From Emergomyces orientalis (Eukaryota; Ascomycota; Eurotiomycetes; Onygenales; Ajellomycetaceae), in NCBI GenBank assembly GCA_002110485.1, contig MOWL01000008.1, positions 156,332-220,331 on the forward strand: DNA of 64,000 bases, in the 5' to 3' direction. The notes beneath the pieces are model-generated. The model did no database searches. It saw nothing but the letters and a program-made list of their open reading frames with translations, and was not told the origin of the DNA. Positions 25,725 through 37,800 of this stretch are shown here, one piece after another (positions within the stretch are counted from its first letter, which is position 1; each line of letters opens with the position of its first letter). The translations under genes were made by a program, and so were the position numbers.

Positions 25725-27275
25725 GATGGAAATATTTTTTCCCAAAAATTTTCCGTGGTTGCTCTTTTTTTTCCGTTTAACATAAGGAGGTGGTCGCGAG
25801 ACCCCTTTATTTATTTTAAATCTTGTTTCTTCTTTCGTTATATCGTACTAGAGTGCCAGTTCCCGGTTTTTTATTGGTAAAAAGTCTTCCACCATCCGTC
25901 CACCACCTCGAATCCCTGTTCCGCCATTCTTTTTGATTTTTATATTGTCTACGCAGCTCAAAAATATGGGTTGGTGAATGCCTAGCGCCCATTTTTTCCT
26001 TCTCTTACTACGTTTTTATCCTTCGCTGTATAGAAAACCTCTGCACGTCGGATCCGTCACCTCATATATCTCGTCATTTCCTTCACTGTGTTTATTTCAT
26101 TGATATACCCCATCCTGATCATATCCGCTATATTATTTTCTCTTTCCATGTCTCCTTATTTATTTTATTTTTTTAAAAGAAAAAAAAAGGACCTTTCGTT
26201 TTCACGGCCCTCATTGTACAGTACATTCCGGGGCTCTCGTGCCAGCCATTCATTTCCCCATCTCCATTTATTAATCTATATTGCCCATGTCATATTTGGT
26301 TTTGATACTGTCAGAGAAAAGGATATAGTGGCGAAAAGTATAGATATCATATATATCCACTACACCCCACCCCAACGAGAAGAAGCAGAGATAAGGGCAA
26401 TCTTATATACACATTCCTTTTGGTTAGCAGAGGGTTTTTGGCGAGGATTAGTTCTAGTTATTGATGAATCTTATGCTCGTTTTTCTCTGATCCTTCCCTT
26501 CCTGCCAGCTGCTACGTGAGCGCAGCACCCTTCCCCGTTTTGAATACCCGTGTGAATTGCTGCATACTTCCCATTTATGTATGACTGTATGGAACAGGAT
26601 GCCCATATGCAACTCCAGAAATACCAGACCAATATTTGGAATTTATTTCATTCCATTAGTTCCCCTCCATTCTCAAAGGCTGGGTAAACTATGAAAAGCT
26701 TTCCCCTTTCCTCAACCCCAAAAAGTCTTCTGGTTTTATCTCTTGACCTCTGCCGAAATGTACTGGACTCACCCGACGATATCAATGTATTGATTTCGGA
26801 CACTAGCATTCCAAATACACCGGATCTATGATGTGTGACACGAGGGAAAAATCGTCTGACAACCGATCCAATTATCTATGGGCTAAGGATGTTCTTGAAA
26901 AGCTCTCCGTATTTCCCACAGTTCTGGCGTACTGATGAATGTGAATTATCTTTGCAGTTGGGTCAACCTGGGACAATAACTATCACGTGGCAACTCATGA
27001 AATCCATTAAGTTAAGCTGAGGTCCAACGCATGTATAAACACTTCCCGCTTCCCCGCTTCCCCGAATCCCACATTCCCATGCCGTTTCGTTTGACATCTG
27101 CCAAAATCTGCCATTTCGTGAGAGGGCGGGCAGCCCAGTTGCTTTGATCTCTGCTTCCTCTGTGCAGCCATACATTCCTTTCAGAATTTAACACCCTTTC
27201 GTCCAACGCGTTTCGTGAACACCCCCTGCCACGTACCGAGGCCCTTCGCATGCTACAAGCAGTAGCTCACAATAG
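25725..27275. other. Intergenic, AT-rich
   Basis: About 1.5 kb between the CFEM gene and the unknown-family gene. An open frame at 26088-26519 is hydrophobic with low-complexity ends and no recognisable motif. The final part may hide the first exon or start of the next gene (see that entry). Confidence 0.45.
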
Positions 27276-29710
27276 CCCTTCCAAGCGACTTCTATTCCAG
27301 CCCCGATGGCTTTTTTGCTAACCTGCCTCCCGGGCTCCCACGGCCATCAGATTTCCCTAGTCCGGAGAAGGCTGGAAGGCAGGCCAAGGAATTTTCCACA
27401 AGCATCTTGAACTCGTGGAGCACTTTAAGAAAAGTCTTAAATAGACATGAAGCAGTATTGCGGAAGCGTTGGCTCAAGAAGACACAAGAACAACGGAAAA
27501 AGATCCTCGTTTCTGCTTTCCCAGACATTCCCTCAACCCATCGGCCTGACTACAATGCGTTTCGGAAAGGTCGAGGACTTCTCTCCAGGGATGCTTACCT
27601 GCGGCCGTATATCAACGTAGAAGATCTTGTTGAGTCCAAGACCCTACTGTTATTCCTGAATGCCAGAGGACGTAATCCACCATCCATGTTTGCACATGCC
27701 GATTTTGATGCTATACATCTTGGCTTGGTCAGTGGTATGATCTGTCCAGCATTTCTAAATGAGTATACTATGTTCTTGGAAGGGGAAACAGTCAATACCT
27801 ATGGGAGGATCGTCTCCTGGAACGACGACGACGAGGCCTTTGATATTATGTATTCTGGAAGAGGTGTCCAGCCTGGAGAGGGTCTACTGATTTTAAAAAT
27901 CCAAAAGGGAACTATGGAGTTCCTAGTCAACTGCTGCCGCGGAATTCTCCATGACATGGATTCTGCAGCATTGGACGATCCTAACATCCCCATCCAGCCG
28001 GAGCCGCCAGCGATCGCGAGAGACCCAGCCGAATGGCCTATCCTAGCTTCTATCGCTGCAGAGGCTCCTTACCGCGTCCCAGCAAACATTGATTTCGAGC
28101 GACTCAGGGCAGTATTTGCAGCAAGGCGTTCCGCTGCCGCGGACCATATCTGGGCCCTTCGAGAAGATCCTGGGTATTTCTATGACGCTCTGGGGGACTG
28201 CTATGAACATCGGCAGGAGCCAATGCTGGATGCGAATAAAAGGCCTCACCCTGTATTTGGAACGCATGTGTTTTGGGTTCGTGTCTACGGGTCAGTAATA
28301 ATCGCTGCCTACGAAGACCTCATCGAGTTCAACTCACTATATCACCAAGTCGAGAGATTAATTGCTTTAAGAGAAAAGTACTCCGCCAAAATTTCTCCGA
28401 AGGCAGCCTTGCCTCGGGAATATATGAAAGCGCTTTTGGTTTTTAGAGAATGCCTGGATATAATAAGCAAAGGCTCAATTGAAGATCTGAAAATGGCTGT
28501 CCCCGCGTCTCCACCCATTCGTTCCCTGTCCATTCGAGAACAGCATGCGCCGGGTTCCACAATCATCCCATTAAAGTCGAAGAAGGGCGTTGGTTTCGAT
28601 TATTTCATGTGGTTATTTCAAACACTATGGGATGAGAAGCAGTTGTTTCTCTGCCGTTTGCCTGATCTTACAGACGAAATTGAAAGACTTGTCAATAGCG
28701 ACCCAAAGGAGAAGGCAAAATTCTCAACCTTTGTGGCCGATATATTTTCAAATCTTGGACTTCTCGCCCGTGCTGTCCGCGAAATAAACACATATTTCCC
28801 ATGGGCAGCTGGAATGGAACAACAGAAGGCCATGCTGTATCCTGACGGTGAAATATTCGGAGAAGCAAAAAACCTGCTTTCTCTGGCTATTAACGTATCA
28901 ACATACTTTAAAGATAAAGAGCTCGTGAGTCTAAAGTTGGAAACGCCGTTCGATGGGAAATTCACATATCCATCAGAGAAGCGGAGGACCCAGCAGCATG
29001 TTGAGGCGATGCGGAAAGCGGAGCAGAATCTGGACTCCTTCTGGGAAACCATTGACCAATATTATCTTCGGAATACCGGTAAAACTTTACTGGACACTTT
29101 CCGCCATCTTCTTCCCGATGATCGTAAATTGGAACGGACGCCAGCATGGGTTCCACCAACAACGGAGCCAAAATTAAAACCAGCCCTTGACACCTCGGAC
29201 AACATCTACCAACCTTTCTCACTGTTGAAAGTTCAAGACGAGGCCCAATCCCCAGCAAGATTAGGAGCGGAAGGAAAGGTCAAAATCAAAACAAGAGGTA
29301 CTTCCACCCTTCCTGGCCAACAACCCCAGCTTGAGCCTGATGTCGGAACCACGGTATCCCATCATGGCACACCGCGGCACATACCAGACTTCCAGCCGAC
29401 ATTACACGTCAGCAAACGAGCGCTTAAGGTGTTCTCAGCACTCTTCCACGACCCCTCCCAAGCAGATCAGCCTGGCGAGATCCCGTGGTCTGATTTCTTA
29501 CATGCCATGGTCTCAACTGGTTTCGGGCCAGCGAAACTCTATGGCTCAGTTTGGCAGTTCACGCCCACAAAACTGGACGTCTCGCGGAGTATTCAATTTC
29601 ACCAACCGCACCCGCGGAATAAGATTCCTTTCAAAGTTGCTAGGAGGTTTGGCCGCCGGCTGAATCGTGCATATGGGTGGCATGGGGGCATGTTTGCGCT
29701 GGCAGAATAG
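27276..29710 (+). CDS. Fungal protein of unknown function with HicA-like C-terminal region
   Basis: The main frame is open from 27266 to the stop at 29710, and the first in-frame ATG is far downstream. Family-like sequence (GFFANLPPGLPRPSDFPSPE) begins at about 27308, so the true start is upstream. It is either behind an intron ending CACAATAG at 27275 or across a one-base shift from an ATG at 27250. I recognise it as one of the large unnamed ascomycete families. The N-terminal region is basic and helical (RHEAVLRKRWLKKTQEQRKK), and the middle is a long helical domain. The last 100 residues read as a small alpha/beta unit: a segment ending WSDFLHAMVSTGFGPAKLYGS, then IQFHQPHPRNKIPF, then RFGRRLNRAYGW. 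That order resembles the HicA fold. Function unknown; the gene's 5' end is unresolved. Confidence 0.7.
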
Positions 29711-30225
29711 ATGATATTGAGGCATATGCATTTAATTCCGACTGAAACACCAACTCCAGCGAATCTATGTTTGAAGGTGACTGGTTTAAAACATATTTTT
29801 TTAACAATATAGATTAGATTATACATTGCGCAAACAGTATTGGTACAGCGATTTCAGTTAAAAATTACCGGAGATTTTAATGGGTAGTCATTTCTGTTTC
29901 CCCTGTTGTCTGCAAAATGGTCTCTCAGGAAACAAAGACTCGCGAATTCGGATCCTTACTAGTTAACAGAAATATGTCAATCTGACAAGGGTTTCCCCAG
30001 TTCTAGATAACGAATACGGGTTCACCACTGCACATAGTTTGCGGCTGGGATTCGAGCTGAAGGTTGCTTTTGTTCACGATAAAAGAATTGCTTCTCTTTT
30101 GCTACTAGGTGTGGGTTTGGCATATACAAACAATCACTACATTCTCTCGAGACAATATATACTACATATATATATTTTTCTTTTCAACTGTTTACTCTGT
30201 GTATATAGATTTGGCTTCAGGTATC
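29711..30225. other. Intergenic spacer
   Basis: A 515-bp gap between the unknown-family gene and the ABM-like locus. It is AT-rich, with a small TA tract near 30160-30180. No feature is supported. Confidence 0.5.
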
Positions 30226-30840
30226 ATGGCAACCACCACAGCACCAGAAACATTCCATGCCATTTCGATGGTGGCTGTGAAACCCGAACATGCCGCTGAG
30301 GTGAATGAGCTGGACAATTTTCTCTCTTCCAACGGGTTGAAAACCAATTTGCGAGGAGTAAAACGCTTTCCGTGAAAATGGTTTCTTCTTTTGTGCAGAG
30401 GAAATCAGATCACAATAACAGGTTTATTCCTCTGACATGTATGTCTATATCAACACCCAGCTCACCAAACATTGAGATGAACTTTGTCAAGTCGTTCGAA
30501 GTAAAGAGCCCGACTGCCTCACGTATATGTGGTTCAAGGTTGAAGGCAAAGACGAATATGTTTGGATAGAAAAGTAGAAACCCCCCTCCCGCCCCCCCCG
30601 GGCTTTATTTTCTTGTTTCCTTGGAACCTTATGGCACGTTACTGACATTTTTTTTTTTTTTTTTTTTTTAGATTCCGAACGAGGGCTGCATATAATGCAC
30701 ATGTTTCCTCATCCCAAGTTTCTGAGTCTTTTGCAAAGTGGATGCATTTATTAGATGGGGACTTCGCCTTCCAGAGGTCGGAGAATGGAACTGTTGGGAG
30801 GATGGCAGGAGACAGCATGAGTTCGCACCCATGTATATAA
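30226..30840 (+). pseudogene. ABM (antibiotic biosynthesis monooxygenase)-like gene, apparently broken
   Basis: Three blocks resemble one small ABM-fold protein. Block 1, 30226-30300, reads MATTTAPETFHAISMVAVKP then EHAAE and ends at a good donor (GTGAAT). Block 2, about 30477-30573, reads DELCQVVRSKEPDCLTYMWF then KVEGKDEYVWIE. Block 3, 30672-30837, begins FRTRAAYNAHVSSSQVSESF. Blocks 2 and 3 join cleanly in frame across an intron with a T22 tract before its acceptor. Blocks 1 and 2 do not: the donor at 30301 is phase 0, the only nearby acceptor (30476) enters the wrong frame, and a TGA (30473-30475) sits just before block 2 in its own frame. So it is a recent pseudogene, a gene with a non-canonical intron, or an assembly error. 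ABM proteins are small dimeric oxidases or stress-related enzymes. Confidence 0.55.
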
Positions 30841-32187
30841 CTATATGCCACTGCTATACTCTTCCCCTGCCTCCGTTCTCTTTGCAGTTCCAAAGGTTCT
30901 TTCTCTTCAGCGATCCATGGCGGATAACATTTCACGTTGTCGATCTGTCGTCCACTTTGGCTTCATTTCTGAGCTCAAGATTTAATGGTGGCCGCTGTTA
31001 GTGATTATAGCTCTCCATCCCGACAGCGAGAGCGGCTAGTAACTACTGCCTTGCATGACCTCCAGTAAATCCGAGCTATCATGTGCCATTGTTGCACTCC
31101 CATTTATGCATGACTGTTTTCTGTATTCTTCCATTTCGGGCTGGGTTTAAAAAATAAATGGGTAAACAAATAAGCAGACGAAGGGGGAAAAAAAAGAGAA
31201 AAATTCATTCTGCCTCCCAATCTAATTCCCTAAATCTAAGCATAATAATCTAGCTATGTAGGTACTGTCTGTAGCCGGACTGGCACTTTCTCCCCAGGCC
31301 AACCAACCATGTATCCACCCGTCCGTATATATATCTATATATATATCTCTAATTCTTCGAGGCAAGAGCAAATAGTAACAGAGGTAAAAAGAGAGAAGTA
31401 AGAAATTCCGTTAGATCACCTTTTGTTTCTTTCAGATTTTTTCTAACCAGCCCTACGCAAGGGAGAAAAAAAGCTGTGTTTTCTTTTTCGTTGTTTCTTT
31501 TTCCTTTTTTTCCTTTCTAGAGATCTGTTTATCAGGAGGGACGAAAAAGAGGAAAGTGAAAAGAAAATATGATTGTGAAATATGAAATATCAAACAGGTG
31601 CCCCAGGGATAATAAAATAAACCAGTTTAAACGGGAATACAGCAGAACATCATAGGATAAAGAACAGAAGGCGGAGAAATGAATAAATTGAAGATTTGTG
31701 GGACGTGGAATACATGTTGGGAGTCATGGGTGGATTTGTGAGGGTGCAATGCTAGGGGTTGGAAATATTGGAGTACAATTCTGCCGTGTACAAGTTGGTG
31801 ATGAGGTATATATTGGCAGTTATTGATGGGTGAAGAGGAGAAAAGGAGATAAGAAACACAATAAACATAAATCGTTAAATCGTGATGGATTGCGTCGCCT
31901 GGCATGAAAATGACTTTTGCCATCTGTCGAGGGCGCGATTATTTTGTGTGGTAAGTGTGAGATGTATGGTAAGAAAGGGGATGTATGGCGGGTTTGCAAG
32001 TTCTAACAAGGGCAAACCATGAAGGGGCGAAATTTGCAATTAAAAAAAAAAAAGGATATTATGCGTGAACTTGAAATGCGAAAGATAAGAAACGAAAAGG
32101 AAGAGAGAGGAAGGAAAAGAACGAAGCAAATCCCAACCACCCAGTACGCTACAGAAGTATGAAGGAAACAAAATAAATGTTCCAATC
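30841..32187. other. Intergenic between ABM-like locus and HAD hydrolase
   Basis: About 1.35 kb, AT- and purine-rich on the + strand, with a TA tract near 31325-31350. No coding region is supported. The right end should hold the 3' UTR of the HAD gene. Confidence 0.5.
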
Positions 32188-33638
32188 TTATTCGTCCACG
32201 ACAGCGACGCTAGATTTCCTCGTAGACGTCTCCTTTGATTCCCTCAGATGCTCTCGATTCATGCCAAACTTGACGGCGTCAAGCACGTTATTAACCGTCT
32301 TATTAGGCGGAAATCGCGGCGTCGTTCCATCCTCATACACACCAGTCTTGACCAGGATGGAATACCAATCGTTCTCACATTTATCCGAGGCGTTGTACTC
32401 GTTGGTGCCGCGGATGTCGGATTCCGGTGTATCCCCGACGAAGTATACGGTATCTGGAGCAGAGTCGATGCCATGCGTTTCCTTGCGCCATTGTCGAAGC
32501 AGTCGAGTGGCGAACTGGAAAGTTCCTAGCTGCGGCTTGCCAAAGGCGATGGTCTTGAGTTCCTTGCCGGTAACTGCTTTGAAGAGGGCTTCAACGGATG
32601 CTCGTAGGGCTCCCATGCCAATTCTAGTGTGTTCGTGCGATGTAGACCAGACGATGTCATTGTGGGAGAAGTAGACCGGAGGTCCCTCGTCAAAGGTTTC
32701 AGAGCGTGTGCCGATTCGGCCACCCTTGGACATGGACAGGTCAAGAATGATCTGTTGGTCACCAGCCCAGTCTCTGCTGTCAGCAAAGACGAAGATAGCC
32801 TCGATAACCACATTTTCAAAGTCGCGAGTGCGTGAGTTTTGGAATTCCTCTTCAGTTAATTTTCGGAACGGGGTAGTGTGTTGGTTGTATTTGATGATGT
32901 CACCAGGTGTCACGACGTCCTTGAAACCGTAGCCTTCAGCCACGATCCGGCATTTCTCGCCCTCCCCACCTACAACGAGCACAGTATTATATTTTTCAGC
33001 CATCTCTCGCATGGGGGTGTGTCCGCAGATGAATTGGCCAGGTGAAACTTCTAGCTCTAGCTGTCTGCTTAGATCGATACATCTTTCTTCTTCCGTCTTT
33101 CCTCCACCGTTTGTGACAAAAATATAAGGCCTATTTAATCAGAAGAGAACGTCGTTAGCTTTAAAAGGAAAAAATATATTAAAATAAACAGTAACAAAAA
33201 TATTGAAGAAAAAAAAATACGATTAAAAATGGGTTTTGTTAAAATAAAATAAAAAACCTCTTACACTTTCTCCTTGAATTCATTCTCCCCATTCAGCACC
33301 TTCATAGCCTCAACAGCAGCAGGAATGGCCTTGCCACCACGAATGAGCACACCATCGATATCGAACGCAAAAGCATATTTGCTAGCCGTGACATGACCAT
33401 CATCAGACGACGGCGAGGACCCGCGAGGAGTGATTTCAGGCGACGAGAGGTCCTCGTCAAGATGCAACTTCGCCACGGACATTGCCCGTGCGGACTCGTA
33501 GGCACTGCTGCGAGCCATGAGGTGTTGAGGTGGGATAACGACACTGGGACCACCATATAAGTCCGCTCGAGTGGCCTCTATGCTGGAGATGCGGCGCACT
33601 CGGCGCCCGGAGGACATGTAGTTGTCGGTAGCCGCCAT
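32188..33638 (-). CDS. HAD-superfamily hydrolase, CECR5/YKR070W type
   Basis: Exons are 33265-33638 and 32188-33130, giving 438 residues. The frame stays open upstream, but the ATG at 33638 has a good context (ACCATGG) and the upstream part is low complexity. The HAD motif I nucleophile DIDGV is at 93-97. Motif II sits in PYIFVTNGGG just after the splice junction. The late motif VGDTPESDI provides the Mg-binding acids. The subfamily is the eukaryotic CECR5 group (HDHD5; yeast YKR070W), thought to act in mitochondria, with unknown substrate. The first 80 residues are Arg/Ser-rich and could target mitochondria. The donor GTAAGA and acceptor AAATAG preserve frame; the 134-bp intron is AT-rich. 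Confidence 0.9.
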
Positions 33639-33948
33639 GGTGAAAGCAACCGGAAAGAACAAAGCGGGTTTAGAGAGTGGGCTTTTTGAAAGGTAGTTCC
33701 CGCTGTGGGTGGATTGTATTGTAGAGGAAAAGGGAGGCGGGGAAGGGAGAGGGGGGGGGGGGAAACGCGCAGCGTTCTTTTCGATATGGGAGGGATGGAT
33801 AAGTAATCTGGGGAGATCCGATATAAAGTGGGAATACAGGAGATTTAAAGCGGAAATTTTTGATGCAAGAAGGGGATCACTGATCTCCACTGAAGCAAAT
33901 CGATCGATCGTATGTAGCTATGTAATATGTCTATAACAATCCTTTCTC

Positions 33949-33950
<2 letters not shown>

Positions 33951-34007
<57 letters not shown>
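33951..34007. repeat. Compound (CT)n-(TA)n microsatellite
   Basis: A pyrimidine CT run (about 33951-33983) passes directly into a TA run (about 33984-34007). It lies roughly 310 bp upstream of the HAD hydrolase start codon and could affect promoter structure. It is probably length-variable between strains. Confidence 0.9.
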
Positions 34008-34861
34008 TTTCCCTTTTTTTATGGGCCTAGTGGCGCAAGATATATGCGGGATATCTGGGGAAATTGAGAAAGAAACTGGAGAAACGGAAGAAAGAAAGCA
34101 AAAATAAAGGTTGAAGAGAGATGTCAGAGGTGGGTTATATATAAAATAATACGCTTCCAACGCAAGAAGCATGGATGGCAAACGCCCCCCCCCCACCCCC
34201 ATCCCCCCTCCGCAGTAACCTGGTAGATTATTGTCCATTTTCACACCGTATGCTCCGCTCAGCAGTGGAACCCGCTGCCAATGGATCCACCACTAACGCG
34301 CACCAACAGACTCAAGTGTATTACTTTTTTTAAAAAATTATTCTCGCGCGGAGTAATACCTAGGTAGTGCTTTGCGCCATGGAAGTTAATCCGTGTCTGA
34401 GTTTCGAGTCAAGGCAATTTATCCCCGTTGTGGTGTTTCGAAACGACGCCGGGAGAGAGAAGCCCTCCCTCCGGTGGGATGTAGGGGTAACGGAGAGTGA
34501 TGATTCGATACCAGGAATAACTGAAGGTTATACGGATCCACACAATCAGAAGATGAGGTAACGGTTAGTTGCAGTTTGCAGCAAGCAGTGAAAGTGGTTG
34601 TTGGTTTGATCTGGTCATGGACATTGAGGCGAATTTTCTTTTTTTTCCTTTTTTATTTTTATTTTGCTTGCCCTGTGGAATGAAAAGGAAGACAGAGGAG
34701 AAACAGGATCGGGCGGCAAATATTTTTCTGTGGTTTTGAAGTTAGACGGAATACATCATAGTGATACCACATACCACAGAACTGATAATGCGGAAATACA
34801 AATTATGGCATCTTGCATCTCAATTGCGGCGTAGGTTACGGAGACACAACTGCATGTTGAA

Positions 34862-34886
34862 TCAAAACCACGTCAGTGGTTTTTGA
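34862..34886. repeat. Short inverted repeat around GTCA
   Basis: Arms TCAAAACCAC and GTGGTTTTTGA face each other across a 4-base spacer, with one extra T in the right arm. No gene is close by, so I see no role. Confidence 0.7.
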
Positions 34887-37800
34887 GCCGCACCAAAGCT
34901 TTTGTTTGGCGTGGAAGTTGTGGTTTTGGGGCGTGGACATTAGGGCTTAGTCATTATCCTTAAGGTCCCTAGCTTTAAGTGGCCCAGAGAGTTGGAGGGT
35001 CGAACCCAGCGACAACGAACAGAGCGCAATAACAAACATAAAATGTTGATACTACTTTACCAGTTTGGGCCTCAAAAATATTAGAATAAATATGAACAGT
35101 GTGTACTCGATACGGTAACACTCGGAACACAGCGGTCCGAGATATACACCAGCCACTACCAAGGAGATAACCAACGGTGGGTAACTACATTCGACAAGCA
35201 ATCCTTGTGTGGCGTTTCAGATGCTCAGTAACTTCCAGCAGTGGCCGTGGCTAATGGCACCCTAGGCAATGATCCGTTTCTTGGGCCAGGGGCAACACAA
35301 GAACACTCATTAACCCCTTAGCTTATGTTCCTGGCCGAAAGAATAATGATGCATATTGATATCCCATCCCGCCACTATTCGGTATTTGGCTACAACATTA
35401 TGACTTGGGAACGTTAACCCTCCATACCAACCTCCCGTGAATAAGAAATGCAAACACAATGACTCGGAAAGAAGCCGCCATCAATACACGAAGAAAAAAT
35501 TTTCTAATTTGATCAAAGGACCCGTCTCCATCAATTGGACAGTTTATATACTTGTTATGTCCCTGGTACAAGACATGCTAAGAGCTACGGAGGCTCATAG
35601 TAGGAGCTATCATACTGTCAGTGTCAGATGCATTGAACGGTTGCATGTACCTAGGTAGCTTTGCAGTAGCTTCAACAAATAATGGAGCTCGTTTCCTACC
35701 ACATGTTGCCCAGTACGCAGGAGTTAGTTGTAGCCGACAATGGTTGGGGACCGGGGGGGTAATAGGTAATGCTGTAGCAATCCTAGTTTTTGTATTTGGT
35801 AGTAATGCTACACATGGAACTGGGGGGGGGGGGGGGAGTGAAGTATTGTTTTATTTCTCATTGCTTGCTTCTACCAGATATGAGAGATATACACAACATG
35901 AATATGCATCACCACGAATACAAGATACAAGAGAATAACCACGTAGATATATTTTTCTCAGTTTACTAATGCTGATATAACTCCCCTAACTAACCTGCAC
36001 TGTACTTGCAGGCGGAGATAGGGTTCTCAAAATATATATTTATTTCTGATCTATTTTTATTTTCCCATACATTTTTCTTGTTTCCTAAACTTTTTACTGA
36101 CATATCGGGATCTAGGTATTCATGGATGCTCAGGAACCCCTCGAATTAGAAACCAACAAAAGGCCCTTTTTTTTTTTTTTTGCGCAGATTTAACTCTGTT
36201 AATCTCCCTTCATTGGCCAGACCAACTCCTGCCCATAGCCTCATTGATTTGATGCCGCGGAGACCTTTACAAAAGAAACATGAATGATGATTTGCTATAG
36301 TAAAAAACGGGTGGTAAGAGGGGGGAGCCAATCCATCCCATCCTGCATAAAATCTCAATGCCCCACCTGCAACGATGTCATCGCCAAGAAACAAAGTGAG
36401 ACGGGCTGAACTCGTCTTGGCTGCCATAACTAGTATCTTTTATCTGGTTTAGCTGGTGTGATTCTCGTTCAGTACTGTCCCTGTACTTAGTAGGTCCTTG
36501 GTACAGATTGCGTACTTGGCAAAATACGCCGCCAAGCCCCTTATGACGTCATGTGGGTGAGCTTACATTATTTGACTGTTCTCAGAGGAGGGGTATATTT
36601 CCTAGTAACTCATAGCAATAGCAATAATGGCAATAGTAGTAGTAATAATATATGTAGCTGATGGTGTGTGGCAGTGAGCTGTGGAGTGGGACACAGTGGA
36701 CAGTGGGAATAATAACAGGATTACCTGATTGGGCTGTTCCGGGCGGACTTTTCATGTCTCTCATCTGTAGCCAACCGGATATGTCAGATATACCTTAGGT
36801 ATGTAGTTGAGGGGCAGCTTTCGAGCCGGCTACAGCAGGGGAAAATTATTTGAATGTAACAAATATTTAATTACCCCTCTATTGCATGATTGATTGAGAG
36901 AAAAATGAAATCAAAAATCAGAACATTAACCAGGCAATATCGTTCAGCTATGACGAAGTACTTTGCATAAAATTCGTATCATTTTCCATTGTTGCTCGAT
37001 AAAATGTCTGGCTATTTCAATATCATATCTCCGTTGCATGTTATTTGGATGTTGAATGTTTCCCAATCCCAATAAAAACCCCTGCCTAAAAAGCCAAGAG
37101 GTTAGCTGTACTCTGGGAATACCCCTGGTCCTCCACACAAAAAGTTAACTAGAGATTACACAAAATTTGATTTGAATTTACACAGTATATATGGGGGGGG
37201 GAATGGAAAGGAGACGAAGGAAACCACTAGGTATCTTGATCTTTATCATATTCCTTTCCCTCCTCCTGCAGCCATAGTGTGAAAGTTGAAAATCGAACTC
37301 TTTAACATGTTCAGCTATTAGTAGTTAGATATATCCATCCCCGTGCGGATGTGGAAATCCATTTATTATTGACTACAGTAATATTACCTTCAGCCCCTCC
37401 AAACTCCTAGCACTTTTCGCTATCCATTATTTTCCCCTGTTTAACCCTACCCGCATGCTTTTGTCATGGATGTGCTACAAAGGGGGGTGAGTTGCACACC
37501 ATCGTTATGCGCAGCCATTTGATATCATCGTGCTTCCCAGCTGTATATCTCCCTTGCCTCCCTGCTGGGCTAACTAGTACCCAGGGCTATGTGTGAGGGC
37601 TGGGTCCCTTTTCAATAATAATGGGCTTCAAAATACTGGCAAATTCCAGTCCCACAATTATTGTTATATTTTTTTTAATTTTTAATTTTTAATTTTTTGG
37701 TTTTCTGATATTAAAATTAAAGGGAGTTATGAAGGCCAGAATAGAAGAAAACACGAAACAAAAGCGAGAAAATCCGCCTCCCCCTGCCAGACCTTTGGCA

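Noticed and set aside
26088..26519. 143-codon + strand frame
   Set aside because: Hydrophobic, poly-Lys patch from an A tract, no family resemblance.
34985..35005. tRNA T-arm-like sequence (GGGTCGAACCC)
   Set aside because: No matching acceptor, D-arm or anticodon arm could be found around it.
36146..36427. 93-codon minus strand frame starting MAAKTSSARL
   Set aside because: No motif, and the C-terminal poly-Lys comes from a T tract; kept only as a mention in the gene-free stretch.
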